Source of the DNA: CAMQVM01 sp044433365
GTDB lineage: Bacteria > Bacteroidota > Bacteroidia > Bacteroidales > Rikenellaceae
Length of the DNA: 33,543 nucleotides
Direction of reading: 5' to 3'
NCBI GenBank assembly: GCA_044433365.1
Contig: JAWXTR010000017.1
Coordinates: 1 to 33,543, forward strand
Of the stretch, positions 1 through 7,556 are shown in pieces; the first letter of the stretch is position 1; each line of letters starts with the position of its first letter. Under the pieces are notes generated by a model. It was not told the DNA's origin. It did no database searches and saw only the letters and a list, made by a program, of their open reading frames with translations. The translations under genes and the position numbers were made by a program.

Positions 1-106
1 TTTCTACCGGTAATCTCTTATGTCTAAAAAAACCTAAATTATTATATTTTTGCAAAAAATATAATTTTATTAAAAAAAACTGCTTTTTTATTTGGAAAAG
101 TCTTAG

Positions 107-155
107 AATTCGCAAAACCCTTTTGTGAATGACCGACAAAAAGGGTTTTGTGAAT
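107..155 (-). terminator. Hairpin downstream of the first MATE gene
   Basis: An inverted repeat pairs positions 107-125 with 137-155 (AATTCGCAAAACCC against GGGTTTTGTGAATT, one G-T), with a loop of about ten bases. It lies just past the stop of the minus-strand MATE gene, so it probably ends that transcript. No clean T-run follows on the minus strand, so its strength is uncertain. The 106 bases before it hold only AT-rich sequence with a small palindrome at about 41-64. Confidence 0.45.
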
Positions 156-161
156 TTTACT

Positions 162-1499
162 CTAAACACTTTTATTCTGCCACTTATAATATCGTAAAAA
201 TATGTACGAGCCAATGGCAAGCATAAAACTATAGCATATTTCGGCTGTCCAGACCATAAGTAGCGATTTTTGAAGTGCGATGGCAAAGAGCCAAGTAACT
301 GTAAGATATACAACAAGAGTGATAATCTCGACATATAGTGCAAATTTCGTATATCCTGTGCCAGATACGGTTTCAAATAGTGGCATTGCAAAGCTATAAC
401 CATAGGCAGCAACGCAAAGTAGATACATTATAGGAATCGTTTGCTCGATAATAGCCTCACTATCGGTATATACACCGACCCAAATTGTAGGATTTACAAA
501 CAGTAGTATTACAAGTGCCGTAATTACAACTGCACACAACCGTATAATTTTAAAAGTGGTAGGCAATACTTCGCTCTGCTTGCCTGCGCCGATAAGTTGG
601 CTTGAAACGCTATTTGCAGCTGCCCCAAAGGCAAATGCAGGCATTACAATAAGCATAAATGCGCTACGGGCTACCATAGTAACCGCTAGAGAGCGTTCGC
701 CCATCTTCTCAATAAGCAAAAAGAAGGTAATCCATGCACCATACGAAATCATCTTTTGTAGCATCGTGTTGCTAGATAGCGAAAAGATTGATTTTATAAT
801 CGAAAAATCAAATTTATACCCCTTAAATATAGGATAACCATCAATAGGTTTTGAAATAGTGGTGTATATAATAAATAGTAATGTAGCCGAAATTTCAGCG
901 CATACAGAGGCTATAGCAGCCCCTTTCACCCCCATAGCTTCATTAAATGGAGAGCCAAAAATCAGTGCCCAGTCGAGCACAATATTTGTGATAGCCATAA
1001 GTAGTGTGGAGTAGCCGATAGATTTTGTCTTTGAAAGCCCAATATAGAATGAGCGAAACATAAAATTTACCGAAGCGAAGAATATCCCAACTGAGCGATA
1101 ATCCAAAAACTCCATCGATACATCATACACTGCCTCCGACGAGAGCGCACTCCTCATAAAAAGAGGGGAGACAAACTTTAAAAGAGTAAAAAGTAGCGTT
1201 GCAAATGGCAAAATAAACATCATACCATGTAAAAGAGTGTTGCCAATAAGCGAGAAACGTTTTTCTCCAACCCTGCGAGCAACAATAATTTGTAATCCTA
1301 TTGCAAAGCCCCAAGCTAAGGTTGTAAAACAGAAGTAGTAGATGCCCGACATAGCGGCTGCACCAAGTTCTATCTCGCCTAATCTACCTAAAAAGGCTGT
1401 ATCGGTTAGGGAGATTGCTGTTTGAGCTAAGTTTCCTAAAAGAATAGGAATCACTAGCTGCCAGATTGTAGAACTCTTTGTAGAAAGAGGTAATTTCAT
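162..1499 (-). CDS. MATE family multidrug/cation antiporter
   Basis: A 445-residue polytopic inner-membrane protein of the MATE family, which exports organic cations or drugs using a Na+ or H+ gradient. The N-terminal stretch IPILLGNLAQTAISLTDTAF and the following LGRLGEIELGAAA are typical of the first MATE helices. About twelve hydrophobic segments run to the C-terminus in two similar halves, matching the family's length and fold. It resembles the DinF/NorM-like branch common in Bacteroidota; the substrate cannot be read from the sequence. The ATG at 1499 is close to the stop of the upstream glycosyltransferase gene (gap about 45 bases), so co-transcription is possible. It is clearly different from the second MATE gene at 30223-31515, so the two are paralogues and not a recent duplication. 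Confidence 0.93.
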   Translation of the reverse strand: MKLPLSTKSSTIWQLVIPILLGNLAQTAISLTDTAFLGRLGEIELGAAAMSGIYYFCFTTLAWGFAIGLQIIVARRVGEKRFSLIGNTLLHGMMFILPFATLLFTLLKFVSPLFMRSALSSEAVYDVSMEFLDYRSVGIFFASVNFMFRSFYIGLSKTKSIGYSTLLMAITNIVLDWALIFGSPFNEAMGVKGAAIASVCAEISATLLFIIYTTISKPIDGYPIFKGYKFDFSIIKSIFSLSSNTMLQKMISYGAWITFFLLIEKMGERSLAVTMVARSAFMLIVMPAFAFGAAANSVSSQLIGAGKQSEVLPTTFKIIRLCAVVITALVILLFVNPTIWVGVYTDSEAIIEQTIPIMYLLCVAAYGYSFAMPLFETVSGTGYTKFALYVEIITLVVYLTVTWLFAIALQKSLLMVWTAEICYSFMLAIGSYIFLRYYKWQNKSV

Positions 1500-1544
1500 T
1501 AAAAAATGTATGATATTTATATTTTGCTCTAAAAAGGTGGAAAT

Positions 1545-2321
1545 TTAACGGAAAATTTTACTTAATCGATTAAAAAACTTCGACCATGAGCGTTGATAAT
1601 GCAGTTTTCCTCCAAGTTCTCTTTCGAAAAATTCTGGATGACGCTGATTTAACACGTTTACAACATGTTTCTTGAGCTTTCTATCCCTAATTCGTTTAGA
1701 TTGTTTGCGAACTCTGTAGAAATATGAGCGACGAGGAACTTTTACAACTTTCCCGCCATCTTTTAATATTGAAATCCAAAATTCCCAATCTTCCGTAGCA
1801 ATAATCTCTACACAGTAGCCCCCAACTCTTTGCCAATCGGCTTTGCGATATACTCCAGAGGGTGGAATAATATTACGACGAGCTAGAAGATTTAGAGAAA
1901 AAGCAGGTAGTTTAAATTCACCTTGTCTACCTCCAAAAAATTCGCCATTTGGTGCAACCACTCTAACCTCGCTATCGGCTAAGATTATATCCATAGCCAT
2001 AGTTAGGTAGTCGGATGATATTAAATCGTCGCTATCTACAGGCAAAATAAATTCGCCACGAGCATTTTCGATAGCAAAATTACGAGCTACACAAACGCCC
2101 CCATTTTTTTGAGTAAAAGCCCTTACTCTGCCATCTTTTGCAGCATATTGCTTTGCAATTTGATATGAGTTATCACTCGAACCATCGTCGACAACAACAA
2201 CTTCAAAATTAGGATAATCTGAGCTTAAAATCGAATCAAGAGTCTCACCCAAAAACTCCTCCATATTGTAAACTGGAGTGATAACCGATATTAAAGGAAG
2301 CTTGTTTAATTCACAATTCAT
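1545..2321 (-). CDS. Glycosyltransferase family 2 (GT-A fold)
   Basis: A 258-residue inverting GT2 enzyme that should transfer a sugar from a nucleotide-sugar donor, probably in surface polysaccharide or LPS assembly. The opening strand ISVITPVYN (residues 11-19), the nucleotide-binding VDDGS (about 44-48) and the metal-binding DSD within PVDSDD (about 96-98) are all present, followed by an EDWEFW block that fits the catalytic-base region. No membrane helix is seen, so it acts at the cytoplasmic face. The chosen start, 2321, lies inside a heptameric AATTATG repeat, so the first six residues (MNCELN) are repeat-encoded; the conserved domain begins only ten residues in, which leaves no room for a much later start. 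The donor and acceptor sugars are unknown. Confidence 0.9.
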   Translation of the reverse strand: MNCELNKLPLISVITPVYNMEEFLGETLDSILSSDYPNFEVVVVDDGSSDNSYQIAKQYAAKDGRVRAFTQKNGGVCVARNFAIENARGEFILPVDSDDLISSDYLTMAMDIILADSEVRVVAPNGEFFGGRQGEFKLPAFSLNLLARRNIIPPSGVYRKADWQRVGGYCVEIIATEDWEFWISILKDGGKVVKVPRRSYFYRVRKQSKRIRDRKLKKHVVNVLNQRHPEFFERELGGKLHYQRSWSKFFNRLSKIFR

Positions 2322-2402
2322 AATTCACAATTCATAATTTATAATTCATAATTCATAATTCATAATTCATAATTACGCATTACGAATTATGAATTACGAA
2401 TT
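2308..2402. repeat. Heptameric CATAATT tandem repeat between two glycosyltransferase genes
   Basis: About ten units of a 7-base repeat (CATAATT on plus, AATTATG on minus), with CAC or TAC variants, fill the gap between the two GT2 genes. The repeat supplies the start codon of the downstream gene (2319-2321) and several extra ATGs in other frames. The right end (TACGCATTACGAATTATG) is a degenerate palindromic tail that reaches the stop of the upstream GT2 gene. Similar ATTCATA-type runs are common between Bacteroidota genes. Confidence 0.8.
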
Positions 2403-3117
2403 AAATCTTGTCCAATCCTTTAGTGTATTTTAGCCAATAATATTTTAAAGGATTTTTATATTTTAACTGTTTCCATGGTCTGCTAGCGTGTGGACGGTGG
2501 ATGACAGGTAGATTTACAAAAAGATAGTTGCAAAATCCTTCAGCTATCGACTGACGAGAGATTGTCACATCATACCAATTTTTCTCTGGATTAAGTTGCT
2601 TAAAACTGTAGCTCTTTAACAGCTCTAAACTAAGCAGAGAGCAGCAGAAACTAAGATGTTTGCTCTCGTTATACACCTCTTTTTGTCGACCTTTGGCATA
2701 TAGGTAAGGATAGTTAATCTCACCACTATCATCTACGGTTACAGATGCTGCAATTCCGCAATCTTTTCGAGCTAATGTTTGATTGAAAAGCGACTCTATA
2801 GTCTCTTTCTCGACAATCACATCCGACTCAATAATTAGCAATCCAGCGCACGCCTTGATGGCTTTCTCTTGAGCAATTTGAAGCACTAAAAGATAGTTAG
2901 GCGACGGAGTCGATGTAATATCCGATAGGTTTACAAACTCAAAACCATACTCTTTTGATGCTCTTTCTAACTTTTTAGTGGTATCTTCTCTGCTAAAATC
3001 GTTGTAGATTGTGTATGTAAAAGGTACTGTAATTTCTGACTCATAAATTGCTTTTATCGTCTCAAGTGTGGAGTCGATAGAGTCCTTAACAGGAGTAATA
3101 ATATGTAGGCACTTCAT
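2401..3117 (-). CDS. Glycosyltransferase family 2-like protein
   Basis: A 238-residue protein with the start of a GT-A fold: HIITPVKDS (about 5-13), then YTIYNDFSRED in the place of the VDDGS loop, and IIESDVIVEK as a likely DxD-type metal site (ESD). Family membership is therefore clear but the motifs are divergent, and the substrate is unknown. The basic, aromatic C-terminus (KYKNPLKYYWLKY) could lie against the membrane. It is the upstream partner of the GT2 gene at 1545-2321, and the two probably act in the same surface-glycan pathway. Together with LpxH nearby, the context suggests envelope lipid or polysaccharide synthesis, but this is inference from position only. Confidence 0.82.
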   Translation of the reverse strand: MKCLHIITPVKDSIDSTLETIKAIYESEITVPFTYTIYNDFSREDTTKKLERASKEYGFEFVNLSDITSTPSPNYLLVLQIAQEKAIKACAGLLIIESDVIVEKETIESLFNQTLARKDCGIAASVTVDDSGEINYPYLYAKGRQKEVYNESKHLSFCCSLLSLELLKSYSFKQLNPEKNWYDVTISRQSIAEGFCNYLFVNLPVIHRPHASRPWKQLKYKNPLKYYWLKYTKGLDKI

Positions 3118-3144
3118 ATTTTAAAATTTCTATACTTTAATTGA

Positions 3145-3189
3145 AGGGAACTTCTAAAAATCGAATAAAACCAATATTAGAATTCCCCT
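3145..3189. repeat. Short palindromic repeat (copy R1)
   Basis: Imperfect palindrome with ends AGGGAACTTCTA and TAGAATTCCCCT. Apart from two or three bases it is the reverse complement of the copy at 23045-23092. It lies just downstream of the outer-membrane-protein stop and before the GT2 start. A partial second end (TAGGAAACTCCCCT) follows at 3191-3204. Confidence 0.8.
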
Positions 3190-3202
3190 ATAGGAAACTC
3201 CC

Positions 3203-3835
3203 CTAAAATCTATAAGAGAGGACAATCGACATATTTTTATTTTTAGGATTTTTAATATTTTCAAATACTGTATCGGTAATGGTGCCAATTGAGGCATCAG
3301 AAAATCCCATATTGTAGTTAAATGCTATGCCCAAACCCCTTTTAAAATCGTAGCCTGCTCCAATAACTCCCGAAACTGATTTTTCTCGTAGCAGAGATGT
3401 TTTCTCTGTAAATTTACCATATTTTAGCTTTTCACCAACCAAAAAATCAAATTGCGGACCTAAATAGAGGTTCAACCCACCTATTAAATACATCTTTAAC
3501 ACAACTGGAACATATAGGTATTGGCTTCTAAGTGTGATTTCATCGCTCGAATAGCTTGATAACATCGGATAGTCTAAATCATCATATATAAACTCAGCCC
3601 CAGCAGAGCTATAAATCGCAGATGCTTCGATTGTTCCAAGAATTGGAATTTTTACACCCAATGCTACTCCACCAGAGATAGTTCCTTTGAAGATACTATT
3701 TAAGGTGCGTGTATAGTTTGACAATCCAAAGCTAACTTTTGGTGCAAAGTATATACTTTTTTCGTTTTGACTATACGCTATGGTTGATATAGAGATGAAA
3801 AAAATTAGAAGTAAAATAGTAAGTAGTTTTTTCAT
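3203..3835 (-). CDS. Outer-membrane beta-barrel protein (PorT-like)
   Basis: A 210-residue exported protein. Residues 1-22 form a Sec signal peptide (MKKLLTILLLIFFISIS, then an AYSQ cleavage region). The rest alternates hydrophobic and polar residues in short strands with glycine turns (for example LYLGPQFDFLVG and GAGYDFKRGLGIAFNYNMGF), and the chain ends in SIVLSYRF with the terminal aromatic residue typical of barrels inserted by the BAM machinery. Length and layout fit the small eight-strand 'outer membrane protein beta-barrel' or PorT families of Bacteroidota. No enzymatic motif is visible; the role is probably structural or a small pore. It stands alone between repeat copies R1 and R2. 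Confidence 0.87.
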   Translation of the reverse strand: MKKLLTILLLIFFISISTIAYSQNEKSIYFAPKVSFGLSNYTRTLNSIFKGTISGGVALGVKIPILGTIEASAIYSSAGAEFIYDDLDYPMLSSYSSDEITLRSQYLYVPVVLKMYLIGGLNLYLGPQFDFLVGEKLKYGKFTEKTSLLREKSVSGVIGAGYDFKRGLGIAFNYNMGFSDASIGTITDTVFENIKNPKNKNMSIVLSYRF

Positions 3836-3911
3836 ACCTAGAAAATAATTAATGATTGTATAACAAAATTGTTCACTACTTTTGAAAAACAGAGTAGCAA
3901 TTTGGTGTTAC

Positions 3912-4076
3912 AAGGAAACTTCTAAAAATTGGATTTTAACGCTTTTATATTTTGAGGCTTCATCTTTGAATTTTACAAAATGCACCGTAGGCACCGCTAC
4001 GCCCACATTTTGCAAAATTCAAAGATGAAGTCTTAAGTTGGAAAAGCTCCGAAAGCCAGAAATTAGAAGTTCCCTT
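3912..4076. repeat. Long palindromic repeat (copy R2, ~165 bp)
   Basis: A long hairpin with terminal arms AAGGAAACTTCTAA and TTAGAAGTTCCCTT, inner arms around GGCTTCATCTTTGAATTTT and AAAATTCAAAGATGAAG, and a GC-rich centre at about 3981-4005 (CACCGTAGGCACCGCTACG). The left two thirds match the reverse complement of copy R9 (20201-20365) almost base for base. Its right end supplies the TAA stop of the lpxH gene. The gap between lpxH and the barrel gene holds nothing else recognisable. Confidence 0.88.
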
Positions 4077-4839
4077 AATTAAATTTCTCCAAACGATAGC
4101 CTAAATCATCAAAAATGCCATAATATATATCACCATCAATCCAATGCCCCAATACAGAGAGGGTGGTTTTTTCATTAATTGGATATATTATACGAGAGTG
4201 GAGATGTCCCAAAATAAAGTAATCTATATCTTTGTGTTTTTCTATATTCTCTCGGATATACTTAACAAAAGGCTCCTGTTCTGACTGAAAAACATGAGTT
4301 ACATATTTGCTATTTCGACTTTTGTTTGACCAACCATTACCAAAACCTAATGCAATATCTACAGGAACAATAGCTGAGAAGAGGCGGTAGGCTAATTTGC
4401 TGTTAAATAGCTTATACATGGTTCTGAGAGTTCTGTTTTTGTGCGAAAAAATCTCATCACCATGAGACAAAAAGAATTTTTTATCGGCTAAAACGACCTC
4501 CATATATGAATCTTCAACAACTTTCAACCCCAACTCTTCCATGTAGCCTTGAGTCCAACAGTCGTGGTTGCCTTTTAAAAAATAGATATCAATACCGCTG
4601 CTACACATCTTTTTTAGTTGAGCTAAAATTGCAACAAAACCTTTTGGAACAGCATATTTATATTCAAACCAAAAATCGAAAATATCTCCAAGTAAAAAAA
4701 GTGCCCTCTGCTGCTTATCGTGGAGTAAAAGTTCGCTTTCGACCATCTTTAACCAACTTTCAAACAGCTCCTCCACCTTCTCACGTTTACGATGAGTAGA
4801 GAGACCTAGATGAACATCTGAAACAAAATAGTATTTCAT
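4075..4839 (-). CDS. lpxH: UDP-2,3-diacylglucosamine hydrolase-like metallophosphoesterase
   Basis: A 254-residue calcineurin-like phosphoesterase of the LpxH type, which cleaves UDP-2,3-diacylglucosamine to lipid X and UMP in lipid A synthesis. All metal-ligand motifs are visible: SDVHLG (D8, H10), GDIFDFW (D52), KGNHDCW (N91, H92, D93), LSHGDE (H126) and GHLHSR (H212, H214). The membrane-facing insert FNSKLAYRLFSAIVPVD in the middle fits the LpxH cap. Length matches the Bacteroidota LpxH group, which is somewhat longer than the enterobacterial enzyme. It is monocistronic by position, with gaps of about 45 and 240 bases. The close paralogue LpxI or a general UDP-sugar phosphoesterase cannot be excluded. 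Confidence 0.88.
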   Translation of the reverse strand: MKYYFVSDVHLGLSTHRKREKVEELFESWLKMVESELLLHDKQQRALFLLGDIFDFWFEYKYAVPKGFVAILAQLKKMCSSGIDIYFLKGNHDCWTQGYMEELGLKVVEDSYMEVVLADKKFFLSHGDEIFSHKNRTLRTMYKLFNSKLAYRLFSAIVPVDIALGFGNGWSNKSRNSKYVTHVFQSEQEPFVKYIRENIEKHKDIDYFILGHLHSRIIYPINEKTTLSVLGHWIDGDIYYGIFDDLGYRLEKFN

Positions 4840-4860
4840 GTTAAACGAGTGGTATGTGAT

Positions 4861-4883
4861 GAAAGTCAGATTTTAGAAGTTTT
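4861..4883. repeat. Half copy of the palindromic repeat (R3)
   Basis: GAAAGTCAGATTTTAGAAGT matches the outer arm of the long copy at 7262-7427 (reverse complement), but the partner arm is absent. It lies between the lpxH start and the stop of the thioredoxin-fold gene, so it is part of the 5' region of lpxH. Confidence 0.6.
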
Positions 4884-6044
4884 CTAAAATTGCTTAGCAA
4901 TGGTAGAAACTAAGTCTGCACCAAAAAGATTTTTGCCAATTATATCACCAGAGCGAGAAATCAGATAGTTAGCAGGAATTTGAGTAACATTATAGCTGCT
5001 TAAAGCCGATGAGCTAGATCCGTGGAAATCATTGACACTAATCCAAGGTAGAGATTGAGTATTAATGCTGCTAATCCATTGAGGTTTAGAGGTATCGACC
5101 GAAATTTGGTAAATTTCAAACCCTTTATCTTTATATACGCTATATATCTCTTTTAACTCACTATTAATAAGCGTACTGCTTTTGTCGTTTGAACTCCAGA
5201 AGCTGATTAACACCACTTTTCCTTTAAGTGAAGATAGTTTTTGCTCATTTCCAAACATATCCTTCATTGAGATTTCGGGAATTGAAATTTGGTCGTTGTT
5301 GGTAAGTGAATTATTAAATAAATTTTGGAAATTTTCTCTGTTTTCAAGACGTTCTACATCTTTTAAAAGAGTTTTTACGTGCAAAGAGTTTGGATATACA
5401 CTATTTAAACTATCTGCCACCATCTTATAATAAGGAAAATCCATTGCATCGCCAAAAACCACAATTCCGTTGTGAAGTTTTTGGTAAAGGGCCATAATCG
5501 AGGCTAGTGATTTAGAATTTTCTACAATAAATTTGATGTTTTGTTGTTTGTGATTGACATAAAGCTTTGAAATCTCTTCGCCAATATCATTACGCTGAGT
5601 AGCATCTACAACGGTATTGAAAAGGGTGTAAAGTGAGTCGATTTTTTTTGAAGTTGTAGATATTGAGTAGTTAAGCTCTTTTACAAGCTCTGAGCCTTTC
5701 GAACCCTCCACCTCATAACCGTCAGGTATATTATATATAGAGTTGATTTTTATTTTTTCGCCTCTCTCCACAAGTAGAGTGATAAAACCATTATCAAGTC
5801 GTAAATTTAAAAATTCGACTTTTTTTTCAGGAGAAACATTATAATTGAAGCTAAATTTGCCACTTGCATTTGTTTTAATCGAATCAACAACAACCTTTTT
5901 TGGTGCTATCTGCTCAATATAAATAGTTTTATTTGGTTTTCCATGAAAAGTACCAGAAACTTTAACTTTGTCTGCTGAACATGATGATAAAATCAATATT
6001 GCAACTGCAAATGCTGAAATTTTACTACAAAATCTTCTACTCAT
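4884..6044 (-). CDS. DUF4369/TlpA-like thioredoxin-fold lipoprotein lacking CxxC
   Basis: A 386-residue protein (ATG at 6044; a second ATG at 6053 would add three residues). A lipoprotein signal ends in ILSSC (lipobox Cys about 22), so it is probably anchored in the periplasm. Residues about 25-120 resemble the DUF4369 beta domain found ahead of thioredoxin domains in Bacteroidota, residues 120-250 are helical, and 255-386 form a TlpA/AhpC-like domain (GKVVLISFW, then a cis-Pro loop TQIPANYLI). The redox site is missing: where family members have W-C-x-x-C, this has WSSNDKSS. It therefore cannot act as a normal thiol-disulfide oxidoreductase; a binding or chaperone role is possible. A good promoter-like site lies about 120 bases upstream. 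Confidence 0.88.
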   Translation of the reverse strand: MSRRFCSKISAFAVAILILSSCSADKVKVSGTFHGKPNKTIYIEQIAPKKVVVDSIKTNASGKFSFNYNVSPEKKVEFLNLRLDNGFITLLVERGEKIKINSIYNIPDGYEVEGSKGSELVKELNYSISTTSKKIDSLYTLFNTVVDATQRNDIGEEISKLYVNHKQQNIKFIVENSKSLASIMALYQKLHNGIVVFGDAMDFPYYKMVADSLNSVYPNSLHVKTLLKDVERLENRENFQNLFNNSLTNNDQISIPEISMKDMFGNEQKLSSLKGKVVLISFWSSNDKSSTLINSELKEIYSVYKDKGFEIYQISVDTSKPQWISSINTQSLPWISVNDFHGSSSSALSSYNVTQIPANYLISRSGDIIGKNLFGADLVSTIAKQF

Positions 6045-6172
6045 AATATACATTTAGTTTGTTAATACCCCCTTAAAACCACCTAATTGACAATAGTTTG
6101 CAAGAGATACTAATCCATTTAAACACAAAAATTACACCGTTTTTCGCCATTTTAAAGAGCTAAAACAAAACA

Positions 6173-6202
6173 CAAAAATAAAACTATTTTTTGATTTACA
6201 AA
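6173..6202 (-). promoter_or_regulatory. Bacteroidota-type promoter for the thioredoxin-fold lipoprotein gene
   Basis: On the minus strand TTTG (6199-6202) and TATTTTTG (6173-6180, TAnnTTTG) are separated by 18 bases, matching the -33/-7 elements read by the primary sigma factor of Bacteroidota. The start would fall near 6166, giving a leader of about 120 bases. Confidence 0.45.
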
Positions 6203-6256
6203 ATATTTTTTTACACAACTTATGTTAACTCATTTTTAATTACCGAAAAAAATCAC

Positions 6257-6264
6257 TACCTTTG
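6257..6264 (+). promoter_or_regulatory. Promoter -7 element of the starch-synthase-like gene
   Basis: TACCTTTG, followed by CAG, is a near-ideal TAnnTTTG -7 element. No clear TTTG is seen at -33. Transcription would begin near 6270, about 120 bases before the ATG at 6390. It is divergent from the promoter at 6173-6202. The 345-base gap between the two genes otherwise holds only AT-rich sequence. Confidence 0.5.
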
Positions 6265-6389
6265 CAGTGTAAAATTAATGTTAAGAGCAGTAAAACAGAT
6301 AAAGAGTAGTAATAAATGAGTCTATTTTCATGCTGTTTGTTCTTTTTGTTGTTTATTTTATAAATATTGTCGAAATCAATTATAACCTT

Positions 6390-7196
6390 ATGAAAAAGGG
6401 AACAAAAATATTGTATGTTTGCCAAGAGTTAATGCCATATCTGAGCGAGAATCCAATCTCGTCGCTATGTCGTACACTTCCGCAGCAAATACAAGAGAAA
6501 GGTGCAGAAATACGTACCTTTATGCCAAAGTATGGCTCAATAAATGAGCGTAGAAACCAGCTTCACGAAGTGATTCGATTATCTGGTATGAATATTATTA
6601 TTGATGATTCGGATCATCAACTAATAATTAAAGTAGCCTCAATTCCATCTGCTAGAATGCAGATCTATTTTATCGACAACGACGACTACTTCAACAGAAA
6701 ATTTGAGGTTAAAGATGGTGATAACAACTATTTTGAAGATAACGATGAGCGTTCTCTTTTCTTTGCTCGTGGAATTATCGAAACCACAGGAAAGTTGCGT
6801 TGGTCGCCAGATTTAGTACATTGTCATGGTTGGTTTTCAGCTATAATGCCAGTATATATTAAGCGTCTATATTCGGATGATCCTCTTTATGCTGATGCAA
6901 AAGTGGTAATCTCTCTTTATGACGATACTTTCCCAGAGCCAATGGATCTGAAATTTGCTGCTAAGCTACTTAGCGAAGGTGTAGACAAAAGCGAGCTTGA
7001 GATTTTAGAAAATCCTACATACGAAAACCTTATGAAATATGCCATTCAATATGCAGATGGTGTAATTGTTGCTGATGAAAATGTAAATAAAGATATAATT
7101 GAGTTTGCTAAAGACAAAGGTGTTAAAGTGTTGGAATATAGCGATAAAGTAGATTTTGTGAATGCTTACGATGAATTTTATTCTACTATTTTATAG
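6390..7196 (+). CDS. Single-domain glycogen/starch synthase-like protein (GT5 N-terminal domain)
   Basis: A 268-residue protein from the ATG at 6390 (an in-frame ATG at 6330 would add an implausible hydrophobic stretch). MKKGTKILYVCQELMPYLSE resembles the opening of bacterial starch synthases (ILFVSSEVAPF...KTGGL), but the KxGGL ADP-glucose loop is replaced by SENPISSLCRTLP. The middle has SPDLVHCHGWFSAIMPVYI, equivalent to the PDIVHxHDW block, and YADGVIVADENV near the end. The GT-B C-terminal half, which carries the donor-binding site and catalytic glutamate, is missing, yet the protein ends naturally with no frameshift. Proteins of this form are annotated as 'glycogen synthase' in many Bacteroidota; activity on glycogen is doubtful. 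It precedes the DUF4270 gene after a repeat-filled gap. Confidence 0.8.
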   Translation: MKKGTKILYVCQELMPYLSENPISSLCRTLPQQIQEKGAEIRTFMPKYGSINERRNQLHEVIRLSGMNIIIDDSDHQLIIKVASIPSARMQIYFIDNDDYFNRKFEVKDGDNNYFEDNDERSLFFARGIIETTGKLRWSPDLVHCHGWFSAIMPVYIKRLYSDDPLYADAKVVISLYDDTFPEPMDLKFAAKLLSEGVDKSELEILENPTYENLMKYAIQYADGVIVADENVNKDIIEFAKDKGVKVLEYSDKVDFVNAYDEFYSTIL

Positions 7197-7248
7197 TAAA
7201 TATATAATAAATTCGTGTATTTTTAGTTTATAAATTAGTCGACATTTA

Positions 7249-7261
7249 AAGGGAACTTCTA
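7249..7261. repeat. Duplicated terminus of the palindromic repeat
   Basis: AAGGGAACTTCTA occurs here and again directly at 7262-7274, so the left end of the long element is present twice in tandem, 13 bases apart. Confidence 0.75.
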
Positions 7262-7427
7262 AAGGGAACTTCTAAAATCTGACTTTCGGAGCTTTTCCGT
7301 TTTAAGGCTTCACCTTTGGATTTTACAAATTAGGGCGGTAGGAGCCACTACAACCCATATTTGCAAAATCCAAATTTAAAGCCTTAAAACAAAAAATTTC
7401 TCAAAACTCAGAATTTAGAACTACCCT
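7262..7427. repeat. Long palindromic repeat (copy R5, ~166 bp)
   Basis: Ends AAGGGAACTTCTAAAATC and GATTTTAGAA-like GAATTTAGAACTACCCT, inner arms GGCTTCACCTTTGGATTTTA and AAAATCCAAATTTAAAGCC, and a centre at about 7330-7358 (GGCGGTAGGAGCCACTAC) related to that of R2 and R9. The left arm contains CTTTCGGAGCTTTTCC, which is shared with the right arm of R2. A partial end (GTTCTCAGAACTCCCCTT) follows at 7441-7458. Together these fill most of the 350-base gap before the DUF4270 gene; the rest (7459-7556) is plain AT-rich sequence with no promoter I would assert. Confidence 0.85.
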
Positions 7428-7556
7428 AAAATTGGTAGCAGTTCTCAGAACTCCCCTTGTTATTTTGCCGAGATTGTGTGTGTAATAATATGATAAATGA
7501 TGGTTTTGATTTAAAATAATCGATATTAAAACCTCTTTATCTTTTTAGAAATGTGT

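Noticed and set aside
2308..2402. Possible CRISPR array in the AATTCATA repeats
   Set aside because: The units are seven bases, directly joined, without unique spacers and without cas genes; this is a simple tandem repeat.
6240..6425. Minus-strand frame of 61 codons upstream of the starch-synthase-like gene
   Set aside because: It overlaps the plus-strand promoter and the first codons of the downstream gene, and shows no domain.
6390..7196. Truncated glycogen synthase as a pseudogene
   Set aside because: There is no frameshift or leftover C-terminal coding sequence downstream, the frame is intact, and a strong promoter site lies ahead; a one-domain protein is more likely.
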